From Boseongicola sp. SB0662_bin_57 (GTDB lineage Bacteria; Pseudomonadota; Alphaproteobacteria; Rhodobacterales; Rhodobacteraceae): a DNA stretch of 7,960 nucleotides. Of this stretch, positions 1-6,501 are shown piece by piece; positions within the stretch are counted from its first letter, which is position 1; each line of letters opens with the position of its first letter. The translations under genes and the position numbers were made by a program. The DNA lies in the NCBI GenBank assembly GCA_009839535.1, contig VXPN01000182.1:1-7960 (forward strand), in the 5' to 3' direction. Below the pieces are notes generated by a model, which saw only the letters and a program-made list of their open reading frames with translations, was not told the DNA's origin and did not search any database.

Positions 1-2
1 TT

Positions 3-842
3 TCCTACAACAACATCAATGATGCCGATGCCGCCTTTCGACTGGTCGCCGAGTTTGACCCGGCCGACGGGCCCGCCGTCGCCATCATAAAGCATGCGAA
101 TCCGAGCGGCGTGGCGCGCGGGGCAAGTTGCAAACAGGCGTTCGGCCGTGCGTTCGACTGTGACAGGACAAGCGCATTTGGCGGCATCGTGGCATTGAAC
201 AGCACGCTTGACGGGGCGGCGGCGCGCGCAATTGCCGACATTTTCGCCGAAGTCGTGATTGCGCCGGAGGCGACGGATGAGGCCAAGGAGGTCCTTGCCG
301 CAAAGAGGAACCTGCGCTTGCTGACGACCGGCGGGCTTCCCGGCCCTTCTGCATCGCGAGTGTCGGTTCGGCAGGTCGCGGGCGGCTGGCTGGTTCAGGA
401 CGAGGACAGCGGTGCCTGCACGGCGGCGAACCTGAAGGTCGTGACCCGGGTTGCGCCGACGCAGGAGCAGATTGACGACCTTCTCTTTGCGTGGCGTGTC
501 GCCAAGCACGTGAAGTCCAATGCGATCGTCTATGCCCGCGACCTCGGCACCGTCGGCATCGGGGCCGGCCAGATGAGCCGGGTTGACAGTTCGACGATCG
601 CCGCGCTGAAAGCAGGCCGCATGGCTCATGATCTCGGCCTCACGGAGTCGATGGCAAATGGTTCGGTCGTGGCGTCCGACGCGTTCTTTCCGTTTCCGGA
701 CGGCCTCCTTGCGGCCGCCGAAGCCGGGGCGAAGGCCGTGATCCAGCCAGGCGGGTCCAAGCGGGACGATGCCGTGATCGAGGCAGCCGACGCGGCCGGG
801 CTTGCCATGGTGTTTTCCGGCATGAGGCACTTCCGGCACTGA
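3..842 (+). CDS. purH: Bifunctional purine biosynthesis protein PurH, C-terminal part (AICAR transformylase), 5' end outside window
   Basis: PurH performs the last two steps of de novo IMP synthesis in the cytoplasm: formyl transfer from 10-formyl-THF to AICAR, then cyclisation by IMP cyclohydrolase. Only the transformylase domain is visible (279 residues, open at the left edge in frame 3). Family motifs seen in order are SYNNINDADAA at the edge, the catalytic Lys-His pair in IIKHANPSGVA (codons at 90–95), DRTSAFGGIVALN, KSNAIVYA with the conserved Asn, GIGAGQMSRVDS, ASDAFFPFPDG, and the C-terminal GGSKRDD...GMRHFRH ending. The ATG at 111 is internal, because the conserved KHANPSG motif lies upstream of it in the same open frame. 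The TGA at 840–842 shares its last base with the lspA start, which suggests translational coupling. No frameshift or missing key residue is seen. The missing N-terminus would hold the cyclohydrolase domain. Confidence 0.97.
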   Translation, partial: SYNNINDADAAFRLVAEFDPADGPAVAIIKHANPSGVARGASCKQAFGRAFDCDRTSAFGGIVALNSTLDGAAARAIADIFAEVVIAPEATDEAKEVLAAKRNLRLLTTGGLPGPSASRVSVRQVAGGWLVQDEDSGACTAANLKVVTRVAPTQEQIDDLLFAWRVAKHVKSNAIVYARDLGTVGIGAGQMSRVDSSTIAALKAGRMAHDLGLTESMANGSVVASDAFFPFPDGLLAAAEAGAKAVIQPGGSKRDDAVIEAADAAGLAMVFSGMRHFRH

Positions 843-1303
843 TGCAGGTTCTCGCACCCCTCTTTCGCACGGCGGCCCTGACCGCCTTGGTCGACCAGTT
901 GACGAAATACTTCGTGGTCAACGCCATGAACCTCAAGGAACTGGGCGCAATCCCCGTCTTGCCGCCCTACATCCAGTTCCGGATGGCATGGAACGAGGGG
1001 GTGAATTTCGGCATCCCGCTCGCCGGCAAATGGGTGCTGGTCGTGCTGGCGATTGCAATATGTGGCGCGATTTTCTGGTGGATGGTGCGCGATCGCCCCG
1101 GAATCCTGGTGCAGGTGTCGGCGGGCCTCGTCATCGGTGGCGCCATCGGCAACGTGATTGACCGACTGGTCTACGGGGCGGTGGCGGACTTCCTGAACAT
1201 GTCATGTTGCGGCTGGCGGAATCCGTGGTCGTTCAACGTCGCGGACATTGCCATCTTTGTCGGCGCGTTCGGCCTGATCACGCTTGGCGCCGGCCGGCGA
1301 TGA
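842..1303 (+). CDS. lspA: Lipoprotein signal peptidase (signal peptidase II)
   Basis: LspA is an inner-membrane aspartyl protease that removes signal peptides from diacylglyceryl-modified prolipoproteins, cutting just before the lipidated cysteine. The 153-residue protein is close to the usual family length of about 150–170. Conserved blocks are visible: DQLTK near residues 18–22 in the first membrane segment, RMAWNEGVNFGI at about 47–58, GNVIDRLVYGAVADFLN at about 103–119, and FNVADIAIF at about 131–139. By comparison with E. coli LspA the catalytic pair should be Asp116 (in VADF) and Asp135 (in FNVAD). Four hydrophobic segments can be seen, as expected. The ATG at 842 overlaps the purH stop (TGATG), so translation is probably coupled to purH. 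The next gene encodes a lipoprotein that would be a substrate. Confidence 0.96.
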   Translation: MQVLAPLFRTAALTALVDQLTKYFVVNAMNLKELGAIPVLPPYIQFRMAWNEGVNFGIPLAGKWVLVVLAIAICGAIFWWMVRDRPGILVQVSAGLVIGGAIGNVIDRLVYGAVADFLNMSCCGWRNPWSFNVADIAIFVGAFGLITLGAGRR

Positions 1304-1358
1304 ACAGGACAGGCTTTCCACCGCATGGATTCACGGGTAGAACCCGACAAACGGTTTC

Positions 1359-1363
1359 GGAGG
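1359..1363 (+). promoter_or_regulatory. Ribosome binding site of the DUF3035 lipoprotein gene
   Basis: GGAGG lies 5 nt before the ATG at 1369. It decides the start: the open frame reaches back to 1204 inside lspA, but only the ATG at 1369 has a Shine-Dalgarno and is followed at once by a lipoprotein signal peptide. Confidence 0.8.
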
Positions 1364-1368
1364 CATTC

Positions 1369-1884
1369 ATGCTGCGTCGGTTGTTGCTCCTTTGCCTGAT
1401 CCCGACACTTGCCGCCTGCGCTGACGGCAATCCGGGTCTGATGAACATCGGCCGGGAGAGCGCTCGCGGTCCGGACGAATTCGGGATCATTCCTGCGAGA
1501 CCTCTGGAAGTGCCTGAGGACCTGGCCGCTCTGCCCATGCCGACGCCAGGGGGCGCGAACCTGGCGGATCCGACGCCGGAGAGGGATGTTGCGGCGGCCC
1601 TTGGCGGCGACATCGGAGCGTTGGCACGAGGCTCAACCGACGGTGCGTTCCTGGCCCATGCCACGCGGCACGGCGTTGACAGCAACATCCGTGTCGAACT
1701 TGCTGCCGCCGACCTGGCATTCCGTCGCGACAATCAGGGCCGTGTCATGGAAAGGCTCTTCGACGTGAACGTCTATTTCCGGGCCTACGAGGAAATGGCG
1801 CTTGATCAGTATGCAGAGCTGGCGCGACTCCGGCGTCTTGGCATTCGGACCTCGGCAGCCCCGCCCGACCCGGCAGGGGAGTGA
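1369..1884 (+). CDS. DUF3035-family lipoprotein, function unknown
   Basis: This is a 171-residue predicted lipoprotein. The N-terminus MLRRLLLLCLIPTLAAC has a short basic start, a hydrophobic core and a lipobox L14-A15-A16-C17, so Cys17 should be lipidated after cleavage by signal peptidase II. The mature part opens with GRESARGPDEFGIIPARPLEVPED and LAALPMPTPGGANLADPTP, the proline-rich stretch I associate with DUF3035 proteins of Rhodobacterales. The C-terminal half looks helical (FRRDNQGRVMERLFDVNVYFRAYEEMALDQYAELARLRRLGI). There is no Asp at position +2 after the Cys (it is Ala, then Asp), so outer-membrane sorting is possible but unproven. It sits 65 bp downstream of lspA, the enzyme that would mature it, and ahead of two periplasmic M16 proteins. 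No enzymatic motif is seen. Database labels of this family as a dehydrogenase subunit are not supported by anything in this sequence. Family assignment is from recall. Confidence 0.88.
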   Translation: MLRRLLLLCLIPTLAACADGNPGLMNIGRESARGPDEFGIIPARPLEVPEDLAALPMPTPGGANLADPTPERDVAAALGGDIGALARGSTDGAFLAHATRHGVDSNIRVELAAADLAFRRDNQGRVMERLFDVNVYFRAYEEMALDQYAELARLRRLGIRTSAAPPDPAGE

Positions 1885-2186
1885 GGTTGCCGAACAGCCG
1901 AAGGGCGACGGAATGCGAACGGCGTGGCATGGCGGCAGTTCAAGGCTCATGCCCCTGGGCGATGCGGAACTTTCTCGGGTGACCGCAGAAACGCAGCGGG
2001 ATTCCGTCCCGTTGCCGTTCGCGTCCCCAAGGATCCGGCGCAGGAGCGGGCTGCTGGACGGAAGGCGTTGTCGCGACTGAAGCTGAGGCATCCTGTGCCG
2101 GTCCACGTTCTGCCGCCCGTGCGGCGCCTTGCATTCACGGCCCAATCACATTCAGGCCAGAACTTCCGGCGCGGCGCAAATGCGGG

Positions 2187-2216
2187 TTGACCGGGCAAGA
2201 GACTCTGGCCAATTCT
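2187..2216 (+). promoter_or_regulatory. Possible promoter for the M16 gene pair
   Basis: TTGACC at 2187–2192 is a good −35 match. An 18-base spacer leads to AATTCT at 2211–2216, a poor −10 hexamer. A transcript would start about 25 nt before the ATG at 2246, leaving room for the GAGGAG ribosome site. The 361-bp gap upstream makes a separate promoter reasonable, but this is a pattern match only. Confidence 0.3.
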
Positions 2217-2234
2217 TGCCGCAACCTGCCTTGC

Positions 2235-2240
2235 GAGGAG
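2235..2240 (+). promoter_or_regulatory. Ribosome binding site of the first M16 gene
   Basis: GAGGAG lies 5 nt before the ATG at 2246. It fixes the start there and not at 2129, where the same frame opens; only the 2246 start puts a signal peptide at the N-terminus. Confidence 0.8.
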
Positions 2241-2245
2241 TGCCC

Positions 2246-3583
2246 ATGCACGTTTTCGTTCTTGCCTTGGCGACGGTCCTTGTCGCCCTTCCGGCCTCGC
2301 TCCGAGCCGAGAGAGTCACAACGTTCGAACTCGAGAACGGCCTTGAAGCGGTCGTGATCGAGGATCACCGCGCTCCGGTCGTCGTGCACATGGTCTGGTA
2401 TCGGGTCGGCGCGGCCGACGAGCCGCCCGGCAAGTCGGGCATCGCTCACTTTCTTGAGCATCTCATGTTCAAGGCGACGGACGAACTTGCATCGGGCGAA
2501 CTGTCCGACGTGGTGTCCCGGAACGGGGGCAGCGACAATGCATTCACGTCCTATGACTACACGGCCTACGTTCAGCGCATCGCGGCGGACCGCCTCGATC
2601 TCGTGATGGGGATGGAGGCCAGCCGCATGGACGGCCTGGCACTCGTCGAGGACGACATTTCAACAGAGCGGGACGTCGTGATAGAAGAGCGGAAGCAGCG
2701 TATCGACAGCGATCCCGGCACCCTGTTCTGGGAGCAGATACACGCAGCGGCATTCCTGAACCACCCTTACGGCGTGCCTGTCATCGGCTGGAAACACGAA
2801 GCCGAGGCGTTGACGCTTGAAGATGCCGTGTCGTTCTACAAGCAGCATTACGGGCCGAACAACGCGATCCTTGTCGTGGCGGGCGACGTGGACCCTGACG
2901 ACGTCAGGCTGCTCGCCGAAAGGCACTACGGGATCATTCCGCCCAATCCGAACGTGCGGGTGCGCAGCCGTCCGTCCGAGCCGCCGCAGCTGGCCGAACG
3001 ACGCCTGAGTTTCTCGGATCCTCGGATCGGCAATGATTACGTGACCCGCGTATACCTCGTGCCCGAGCGGGATTCAGGAGACCAGAAGGAGGCGGCGGCT
3101 CTTGCCATGCTGGCGCAGGTCCTGGGAGGTTCGCCGACCACCTCGGCTCTGGCTCGGAAGCTGCAGTTCGAGGATCCCAAGGCCGTTTACACCTCGGCCT
3201 GGTATCGGGAGCGCGCGTTGGACGACACGACTTTCGGGCTGGCAATCGTGCCCGTCGAGAGCGTCTCGCTGGATGAGGCCGAGTCGCTTCTGGACGAGGC
3301 GGTTGCAGAGTTCCTGGAAGAAGGCGTGGATGCAGAGGAGCTCGAGCGAATCAAGACGCAGATCCGGGCCGCGGAGATCTACGCCCGGGACGACATCTCG
3401 AATTTGGCCAGACTGTATGGCGCGGGGCTGACAGCGGGCCTTTCGGTAGAGGACGTCGACGCCTGGCCAGGCATTCTGCAAGAAGTTACCGAAGAAGACA
3501 TCCTCTCGGCAGCGCTCACGCATCTCGATCGGCGCCGCGCGGTCACGGGATTTGCACGGCGATCGGAGGAGGAGGTCAAGTGA
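2246..3583 (+). CDS. M16B zinc metallopeptidase (pitrilysin/insulinase family), catalytic subunit, exported
   Basis: This is a 445-residue periplasmic M16B peptidase that should cleave peptides or small proteins with zinc. A Sec signal peptide covers residues 1–21 (cleavage probably after ...ASLRA). The N-terminal M16 domain has ELENGLEAVVIEDHRAPVV and then the inverted zinc motif HFLEH, with His68, Glu71 (catalytic base) and His72. The third zinc ligand is probably Glu148, in the VVIEER segment 76 residues after the second His. NGGSDNAFTSYDYTAY (about 93–108) and HPYGVPVIGW are further family signatures. The C-terminal M16 domain starts near APNNAIL-type sequence (GPNNAILVVAGDV). It lacks the R..LTY substrate-binding motif, reading RKLQFEDPKAVYTSAWY at the equivalent place. 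That motif is in the next gene, with which it overlaps by 4 bp (GTGA), so the two very likely form a heterodimer. The natural substrate is unknown. Confidence 0.94.
   Translation: MHVFVLALATVLVALPASLRAERVTTFELENGLEAVVIEDHRAPVVVHMVWYRVGAADEPPGKSGIAHFLEHLMFKATDELASGELSDVVSRNGGSDNAFTSYDYTAYVQRIAADRLDLVMGMEASRMDGLALVEDDISTERDVVIEERKQRIDSDPGTLFWEQIHAAAFLNHPYGVPVIGWKHEAEALTLEDAVSFYKQHYGPNNAILVVAGDVDPDDVRLLAERHYGIIPPNPNVRVRSRPSEPPQLAERRLSFSDPRIGNDYVTRVYLVPERDSGDQKEAAALAMLAQVLGGSPTTSALARKLQFEDPKAVYTSAWYRERALDDTTFGLAIVPVESVSLDEAESLLDEAVAEFLEEGVDAEELERIKTQIRAAEIYARDDISNLARLYGAGLTAGLSVEDVDAWPGILQEVTEEDILSAALTHLDRRRAVTGFARRSEEEVK
3571..3575 (+). promoter_or_regulatory. Ribosome binding site of the second M16 gene, inside the first gene
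   Basis: GGAGG, part of a longer GGAGGAGGAGG run at 3565–3575, lies 4 nt before the GTG at 3580. It supports the GTG start and the 4-bp overlap with the upstream stop codon. Confidence 0.8.
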
Positions 3584-4890
3584 ACCGGTTCTTTTGCGCT
3601 TTGGGGTGGGCAATTCTCGTTGCAGGCCCGGCGGCGGCAGTTGACATTCAGGAAGTTACGTCGCCCAGCGGCATCAAGGCCTGGCTGGTCGAGGAGCGTT
3701 CGATCCCGTTCAGCGCCCTGGAAATCAGGTTCCGGGGCGGCGGGTCGCTGGACCGGCCCGGCAAGAGGGGCGCAGTCAACCTGATGACCGCGCTCCTGGA
3801 AGAGGGAGCGGGCGACCTTGACGCGCAAGGATTTGCCGCGGAGCGGGATGCATTGGCGGCAAGCTACGGATTCGATGTGCACCGGGACGCGCTTTCCGTT
3901 TCGGCACGGTTCCTGACCGAGAACCGCGACGAGGCCGTCGCTCTTCTGCGGAGCGCGCTCACCGCCCCTCGGTTCGACCAGGTTGCATTGGATCGCGTGC
4001 GCGACCAGGTGCTTGCGGTCATTCGCGCTGATGACACGGATCCTGACACCGTCGCGTCACGTCGATTCAATGCCCTCGCGTTCGGAGATCACCCTTATGC
4101 GACGTCCATTGACGGCACGGTCGAGAGCGTGTCGGCACTGACGCGGGACGACATCGTGACGGCATACAAGGACGTGATTGCCCGGGACCGAATTTACGTC
4201 GGGGCCGCCGGTGACATCTCGGCAGAGGAACTGGGCCTGCTGCTTGACACCCTTCTTGCCGACTTGCCGGAAGTCGGGGCGCCAATGCCGAACGATGCCG
4301 AGATCCTGCTGGTCGGTGGCGTTACGGTGGTGCCCTTCGAGACGCCGCAGTCGGTGGCGGTCTTCGGCCATGCAGGCATTCCAAGGGACGACCCCGAGTT
4401 CTTTCCGGCCTTTGTCGCAAATCACGTCTTCGGGGCATCGGGAAGTCAGTCGCGGCTCGGCATAGAAGTGCGGGAGAAGCGGGGGCTGACCTACGGCATC
4501 GGAGCCTACCTGGCGAGCTTTGATCTCGCACAGCTTGTCGTGGGGCAGGTGGCCTCGGCCAATGAGCGGATGGCGGAAGCAATCGAGGTGACGCGTGAGG
4601 AATGGGAGAGGATCGTGGCGGATGGCGTGACGGAGGACGAGCTGGACGAGGCAAAGTCCTACCTTACCGGCGCCTATCCTCTTCGGTTCGATTCAAACGC
4701 GAGCATCGCGCGCATAATGGTGGGCATGCAATTGGACGATCTGGGCCTTGACTACGTCGGGACCAGAAACGGCAAGGTGAACGCCGTGACGGCAGACGAT
4801 GTACGCAAGGTGGCCAAGCGCCTGTATCGTCCGGAGGAACTGCACTTCGTTGTGGTCGGTCAGCCGGAGGGAATCGAGGGCACCGACTGA
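3580..4890 (+). CDS. M16B peptidase-like protein, non-catalytic partner subunit, exported
   Basis: This 436-residue protein has a Sec signal peptide (residues 1–20, ending GPAAA before VDIQ) and the two-domain M16B fold. The zinc site is gone: aligning PGKRGAVNLMTALLEEG with PGKSGIAHFLEHLMF of the upstream protein gives Asn67, Thr70 and Ala71 in place of His, Glu and His. It should therefore have no peptidase activity alone. The C-terminal domain keeps EVREKRGLTYGIGAYL, with Arg301 and Tyr305 matching the R/Y pair that holds substrate in M16B heterodimers. The gene begins with GTG at 3580, overlapping the upstream TGA as GTGA behind a strong Shine-Dalgarno, so the two subunits are probably made in matched amounts. 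Split HxxEH and R/Y subunits are known for M16B pairs, for example from Sphingomonas. Common annotations such as 'insulinase family protein' would hide the lack of a catalytic site. Confidence 0.93.
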   Translation: MNRFFCALGWAILVAGPAAAVDIQEVTSPSGIKAWLVEERSIPFSALEIRFRGGGSLDRPGKRGAVNLMTALLEEGAGDLDAQGFAAERDALAASYGFDVHRDALSVSARFLTENRDEAVALLRSALTAPRFDQVALDRVRDQVLAVIRADDTDPDTVASRRFNALAFGDHPYATSIDGTVESVSALTRDDIVTAYKDVIARDRIYVGAAGDISAEELGLLLDTLLADLPEVGAPMPNDAEILLVGGVTVVPFETPQSVAVFGHAGIPRDDPEFFPAFVANHVFGASGSQSRLGIEVREKRGLTYGIGAYLASFDLAQLVVGQVASANERMAEAIEVTREEWERIVADGVTEDELDEAKSYLTGAYPLRFDSNASIARIMVGMQLDDLGLDYVGTRNGKVNAVTADDVRKVAKRLYRPEELHFVVVGQPEGIEGTD

Positions 4891-4947
4891 ACGCCTTGCG
4901 CTGCCGCGTTTCGGTCTGTCACAACGCTCGGAACGGTGGACGACTGT

Positions 4948-4976
4948 GTGCCGCGGGCGAGGGCTGCGCCTTGCAC
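4948..4976. terminator. Weak nested inverted repeat between convergent genes, possible bidirectional terminator
   Basis: GTGC (4948–4951) pairs with GCAC (4973–4976), and inside it GGCG (4956–4959) pairs with CGCC (4967–4970). The internal bulges are unequal and no T-run follows on either strand. It lies in the 100-bp gap where the M16 and carD transcripts meet, where a terminator is expected, but the structure alone is not strong. Confidence 0.2.
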
Positions 4977-4990
4977 CGCGCGTTCGCATG

Positions 4991-5500
4991 TCAGGCCGCG
5001 CGACTGATCAGAACCTCGTCAACCTGGCGCTGCGCATCGGCTTCGTCAGCTCCGCTGACGGCCGCGACTTCCCGCGTCAGGCGCTCCAACGCCGCCTCGT
5101 AGAGCTGGCGCTCAGAATAACTCTGTTCGCGCTGATCGTTGGCGCGGTGCAGGTCGCGGACGACTTCGGCAATCGCGACCAGATCGCCAGAATGGATTTT
5201 CTGTTCGTATTCCTGCGCGCGGCGTGACCACATCGCCTTCTTGACGCGCGCCTTGCCCTTGAGCGTCGTCATCGCTTGGGACACGACGTCCGGCGAAGAC
5301 AGGGTCCGCATTCCGACATGGGCGGCCTTGTTGGTCGGCACGCGCAAGGTCATCTTGTCCTTCGCGAACGAAATCACGAACAGTTCGAGGTTGTGGCCTG
5401 CGATTTCCTGCTCCTCGATCGACACGATCTGGCCGACTCCGTGCGCCGGATAGACCACGTAATCATTGGGGCGAAATTCCATCTTCTTGACTTTGCTCAT
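4991..5500 (-). CDS. carD: CarD-family (CarD/CdnL) RNA polymerase-binding transcription regulator
   Basis: CarD-family proteins bind the RNA polymerase beta subunit and stabilise open promoter complexes, affecting many housekeeping promoters. The protein has 169 residues. The N-terminal CarD/TRCF-like polymerase-interaction domain spans about 8–68 (EFRPNDYVVYPAHGVGQIVSIEEQEIAGHNLELFVISF...LRVPTNKA). The helical C-terminal DNA-binding domain starts at about 70 and includes GKARVKKAMWSRRAQEYEQKI, where Trp91 is probably the residue that wedges into the upstream edge of the −10 region. The tail carries a charged helix (QLYEAALERLTREVAAV). The start is the ATG at 5498–5500, with GAGGGGA 8 nt upstream; the internal Met7 has no ribosome site, and a Lys-rich stretch before EFRPN is usual in alphaproteobacterial members. 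In Rhodobacter the homolog supports promoters lacking T at −7. It faces the M16 genes tail to tail. Confidence 0.95.
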   Translation of the reverse strand: MSKVKKMEFRPNDYVVYPAHGVGQIVSIEEQEIAGHNLELFVISFAKDKMTLRVPTNKAAHVGMRTLSSPDVVSQAMTTLKGKARVKKAMWSRRAQEYEQKIHSGDLVAIAEVVRDLHRANDQREQSYSERQLYEAALERLTREVAAVSGADEADAQRQVDEVLISRAA

Positions 5501-5508
5501 TCGGCACG

Positions 5509-5515
5509 TCCCCTC
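5509..5515 (-). promoter_or_regulatory. Ribosome binding site of carD
   Basis: On the minus strand GAGGGGA stands 8 nt before the ATG at 5500–5498. It favours that start over the internal Met7 codon. Confidence 0.65.
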
Positions 5516-5629
5516 AAGCCGCCGGGAAGCTGCAAGAATACACAGCGGGAACGCATGTTTGCCTTCCCGTCGTGCATTTTCGCCAGCAAGGGGAGGTCAC
5601 GAACCGCGTTTCCTCACCCATGTCCCGGA

Positions 5630-5657
5630 CATATAGCAACATCCGCTGCAATTCCAA
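5630..5657 (-). promoter_or_regulatory. Candidate carD promoter
   Basis: On the minus strand TTGGAA (5657–5652) is followed after 16 bases by TATATG (5635–5630). This is an acceptable sigma-70 pair, and its −10 hexamer ends in G instead of T. The transcript would begin near 5622 and carry a leader of about 120 nt. The 248-bp gap before carD makes a promoter here likely; the exact site is uncertain. Confidence 0.35.
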
Positions 5658-5748
5658 GGTGGGGGAACGGGAATTCTGATCGAGCGAGAGCTTGCGTCGA
5701 AATGCACTTGCTTGATGACGGTTCGTTCATGCGCAAAGGGGCGGCGCG

Positions 5749-6084
5749 TCAGTTCCCTTCGCCCGGGTTCGGCGAGAACAGCTCCATCTTGCCTTCCTTG
5801 TCTTCCATCTCTTCGGCGTCGGGCAACGGGTCACGCTTCGTGACGATCACGGGCCACTGTTCCGAGTACTTGCGGTTGAACTCCACCCATTTCTCCATGT
5901 CGGGCACGGTGTCCGGAAGGATGGCGTCGACCGGGCACTCGGGTTCGCAGACCCCGCAGTCGATGCATTCGTCGGGATGGATGACCAGCATGTTCTCGCC
6001 TTCGTAGAAGCAGTCCACTGGGCAGACTTCGACGCAGTCGGTGTATTTGCACGCAATGCAGTGGTCGGTGACGACGTAAGTCAT
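5749..6084 (-). CDS. fdxA: Seven-iron ferredoxin FdxA ([3Fe-4S][4Fe-4S])
   Basis: This 111-residue soluble electron carrier closely resembles Azotobacter ferredoxin I. By that comparison the [3Fe-4S] cluster is held by Cys9, Cys17 and Cys50, and the [4Fe-4S] cluster by Cys21, Cys40, Cys43 and Cys46. Cys12 and Cys25 are the extra conserved, non-ligand cysteines. Visible motifs are DHCIACKYTDCVEVCPVDCF and HPDECIDCGVCEPECPVDAI. The C-terminal extension (WPVIVTKRDPLPDAEEMEDKEGKMELF) is typical of the FdxA subgroup. The start at 6084 puts MTYVVTDHC at the N-terminus as in the family, with GAGG at 6090–6093 five bases upstream. A start at 6114 in the same frame would add ten residues without family support. 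The S4 gene ends 48 bp upstream, so co-transcription is likely. Its redox partner cannot be told from this window. Confidence 0.96.
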   Translation of the reverse strand: MTYVVTDHCIACKYTDCVEVCPVDCFYEGENMLVIHPDECIDCGVCEPECPVDAILPDTVPDMEKWVEFNRKYSEQWPVIVTKRDPLPDAEEMEDKEGKMELFSPNPGEGN

Positions 6085-6132
6085 GGAAGCCTCGCGAACG
6101 GGAACCACGGTCACGTAACCACTTGAGCGGGC

Positions 6133-6501
6133 TCAATCAAGCGAAGGATCACCATAAAGACGGGCGTTGCGACGATCCTTGCCGGAAGGGCGACCCTTGC
6201 CCTCAAATCGTGGGGCGCGCGGAACACTGTCGTCCTCCGCTGGTGCGAGGTCCGTATAGAGGGCCTGCGCTTCCGGAGCCGGTCCGCGGCGCGTGGCCAG
6301 CGCGTTCACGCGGATCACGCGAACGCTGCGGGCCTTGCGGAATGTCAGCACATGCCCCGGGCGCAGCGCGAATGAGGGTTTCGAAACGCGTTGACCGTCA
6401 ACCCGGACATGACCTCCCGCCACGAATCTCGTTGCCAGGCCGCGGATCTTGAAGAACCGGGCGTGCCAAATCCATTGGTCCAGGCGCTGGGAGTCGCTCA
6501 C
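6133..6501 (-). CDS. Small S4-domain RNA-binding protein, HslR/Hsp15-like
   Basis: This 122-residue protein has one S4 RNA-binding domain at the N-terminus (about residues 6–60: QRLDQWIWHARFFKIRGLATRFVAGGHVRVDGQRVSKPSFALRPGHVLTF). It ends in a basic, probably disordered tail with KGRPSGKDRRN. In E. coli the related Hsp15 binds 50S subunits that carry nascent chains and helps recycle them; a similar ribosome role is inferred here only from homology. The usual D-K-W after RL reads D-Q-W. The start is GTG (6501–6499), because an in-frame TGA lies five codons upstream. No good Shine-Dalgarno precedes it (CACGCCGGTAGCGCC), which suggests weak or coupled translation. It lies between the helicase gene (225-bp gap) and fdxA (48-bp gap), all on one strand. 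Confidence 0.9.
   Translation of the reverse strand: MSDSQRLDQWIWHARFFKIRGLATRFVAGGHVRVDGQRVSKPSFALRPGHVLTFRKARSVRVIRVNALATRRGPAPEAQALYTDLAPAEDDSVPRAPRFEGKGRPSGKDRRNARLYGDPSLD

Larger units (their letters stand above)
1885..2245 (+). other. 361-bp intergenic stretch between the lipoprotein gene and the first M16 gene
   Basis: No convincing gene is seen on either strand. Short open frames cross it, but they are rich in Arg, Pro and Ser, lack ribosome sites and resemble no family I know. An inverted repeat GGCATG/CATGCC (1926–1931 and 1948–1953, 16-nt loop) has no T-run and is too weak to call a terminator. The last 60 bases probably hold the promoter and leader of the M16 genes. Confidence 0.6.

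Noticed and set aside
1204..1368. N-terminal extension of the lipoprotein gene back into lspA
   Set aside because: The extension would bury the lipoprotein signal peptide and overlaps the conserved LspA FNVAD region. The GGAGG at 1359 points to the ATG at 1369.
1926..1953. GGCATG/CATGCC inverted repeat after the lipoprotein gene
   Set aside because: A 6-bp stem with a 16-nt loop and no T-run is within chance for GC-rich DNA.
1633..2145. 170-codon minus-strand ORF over the lipoprotein gene and the gap
   Set aside because: Half is antisense to the lipoprotein gene and the rest shows no recognisable motif or ribosome site.
5716..5729. Small hairpin downstream of fdxA (TGACG/CGTTCA)
   Set aside because: The stem is short and bulged and no T-run follows, so it does not qualify as a terminator.
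5276..6007. 243-codon plus-strand ORF across carD, its upstream region and fdxA
   Set aside because: It is antisense to two well-supported genes, has low-quality composition (Ser, His and Arg runs) and shows no domain.
6085..6114. Upstream start for fdxA adding ten residues
   Set aside because: Family members begin right at the TYVVTD-type sequence, and GAGG at 6090–6093 fits the start at 6084.
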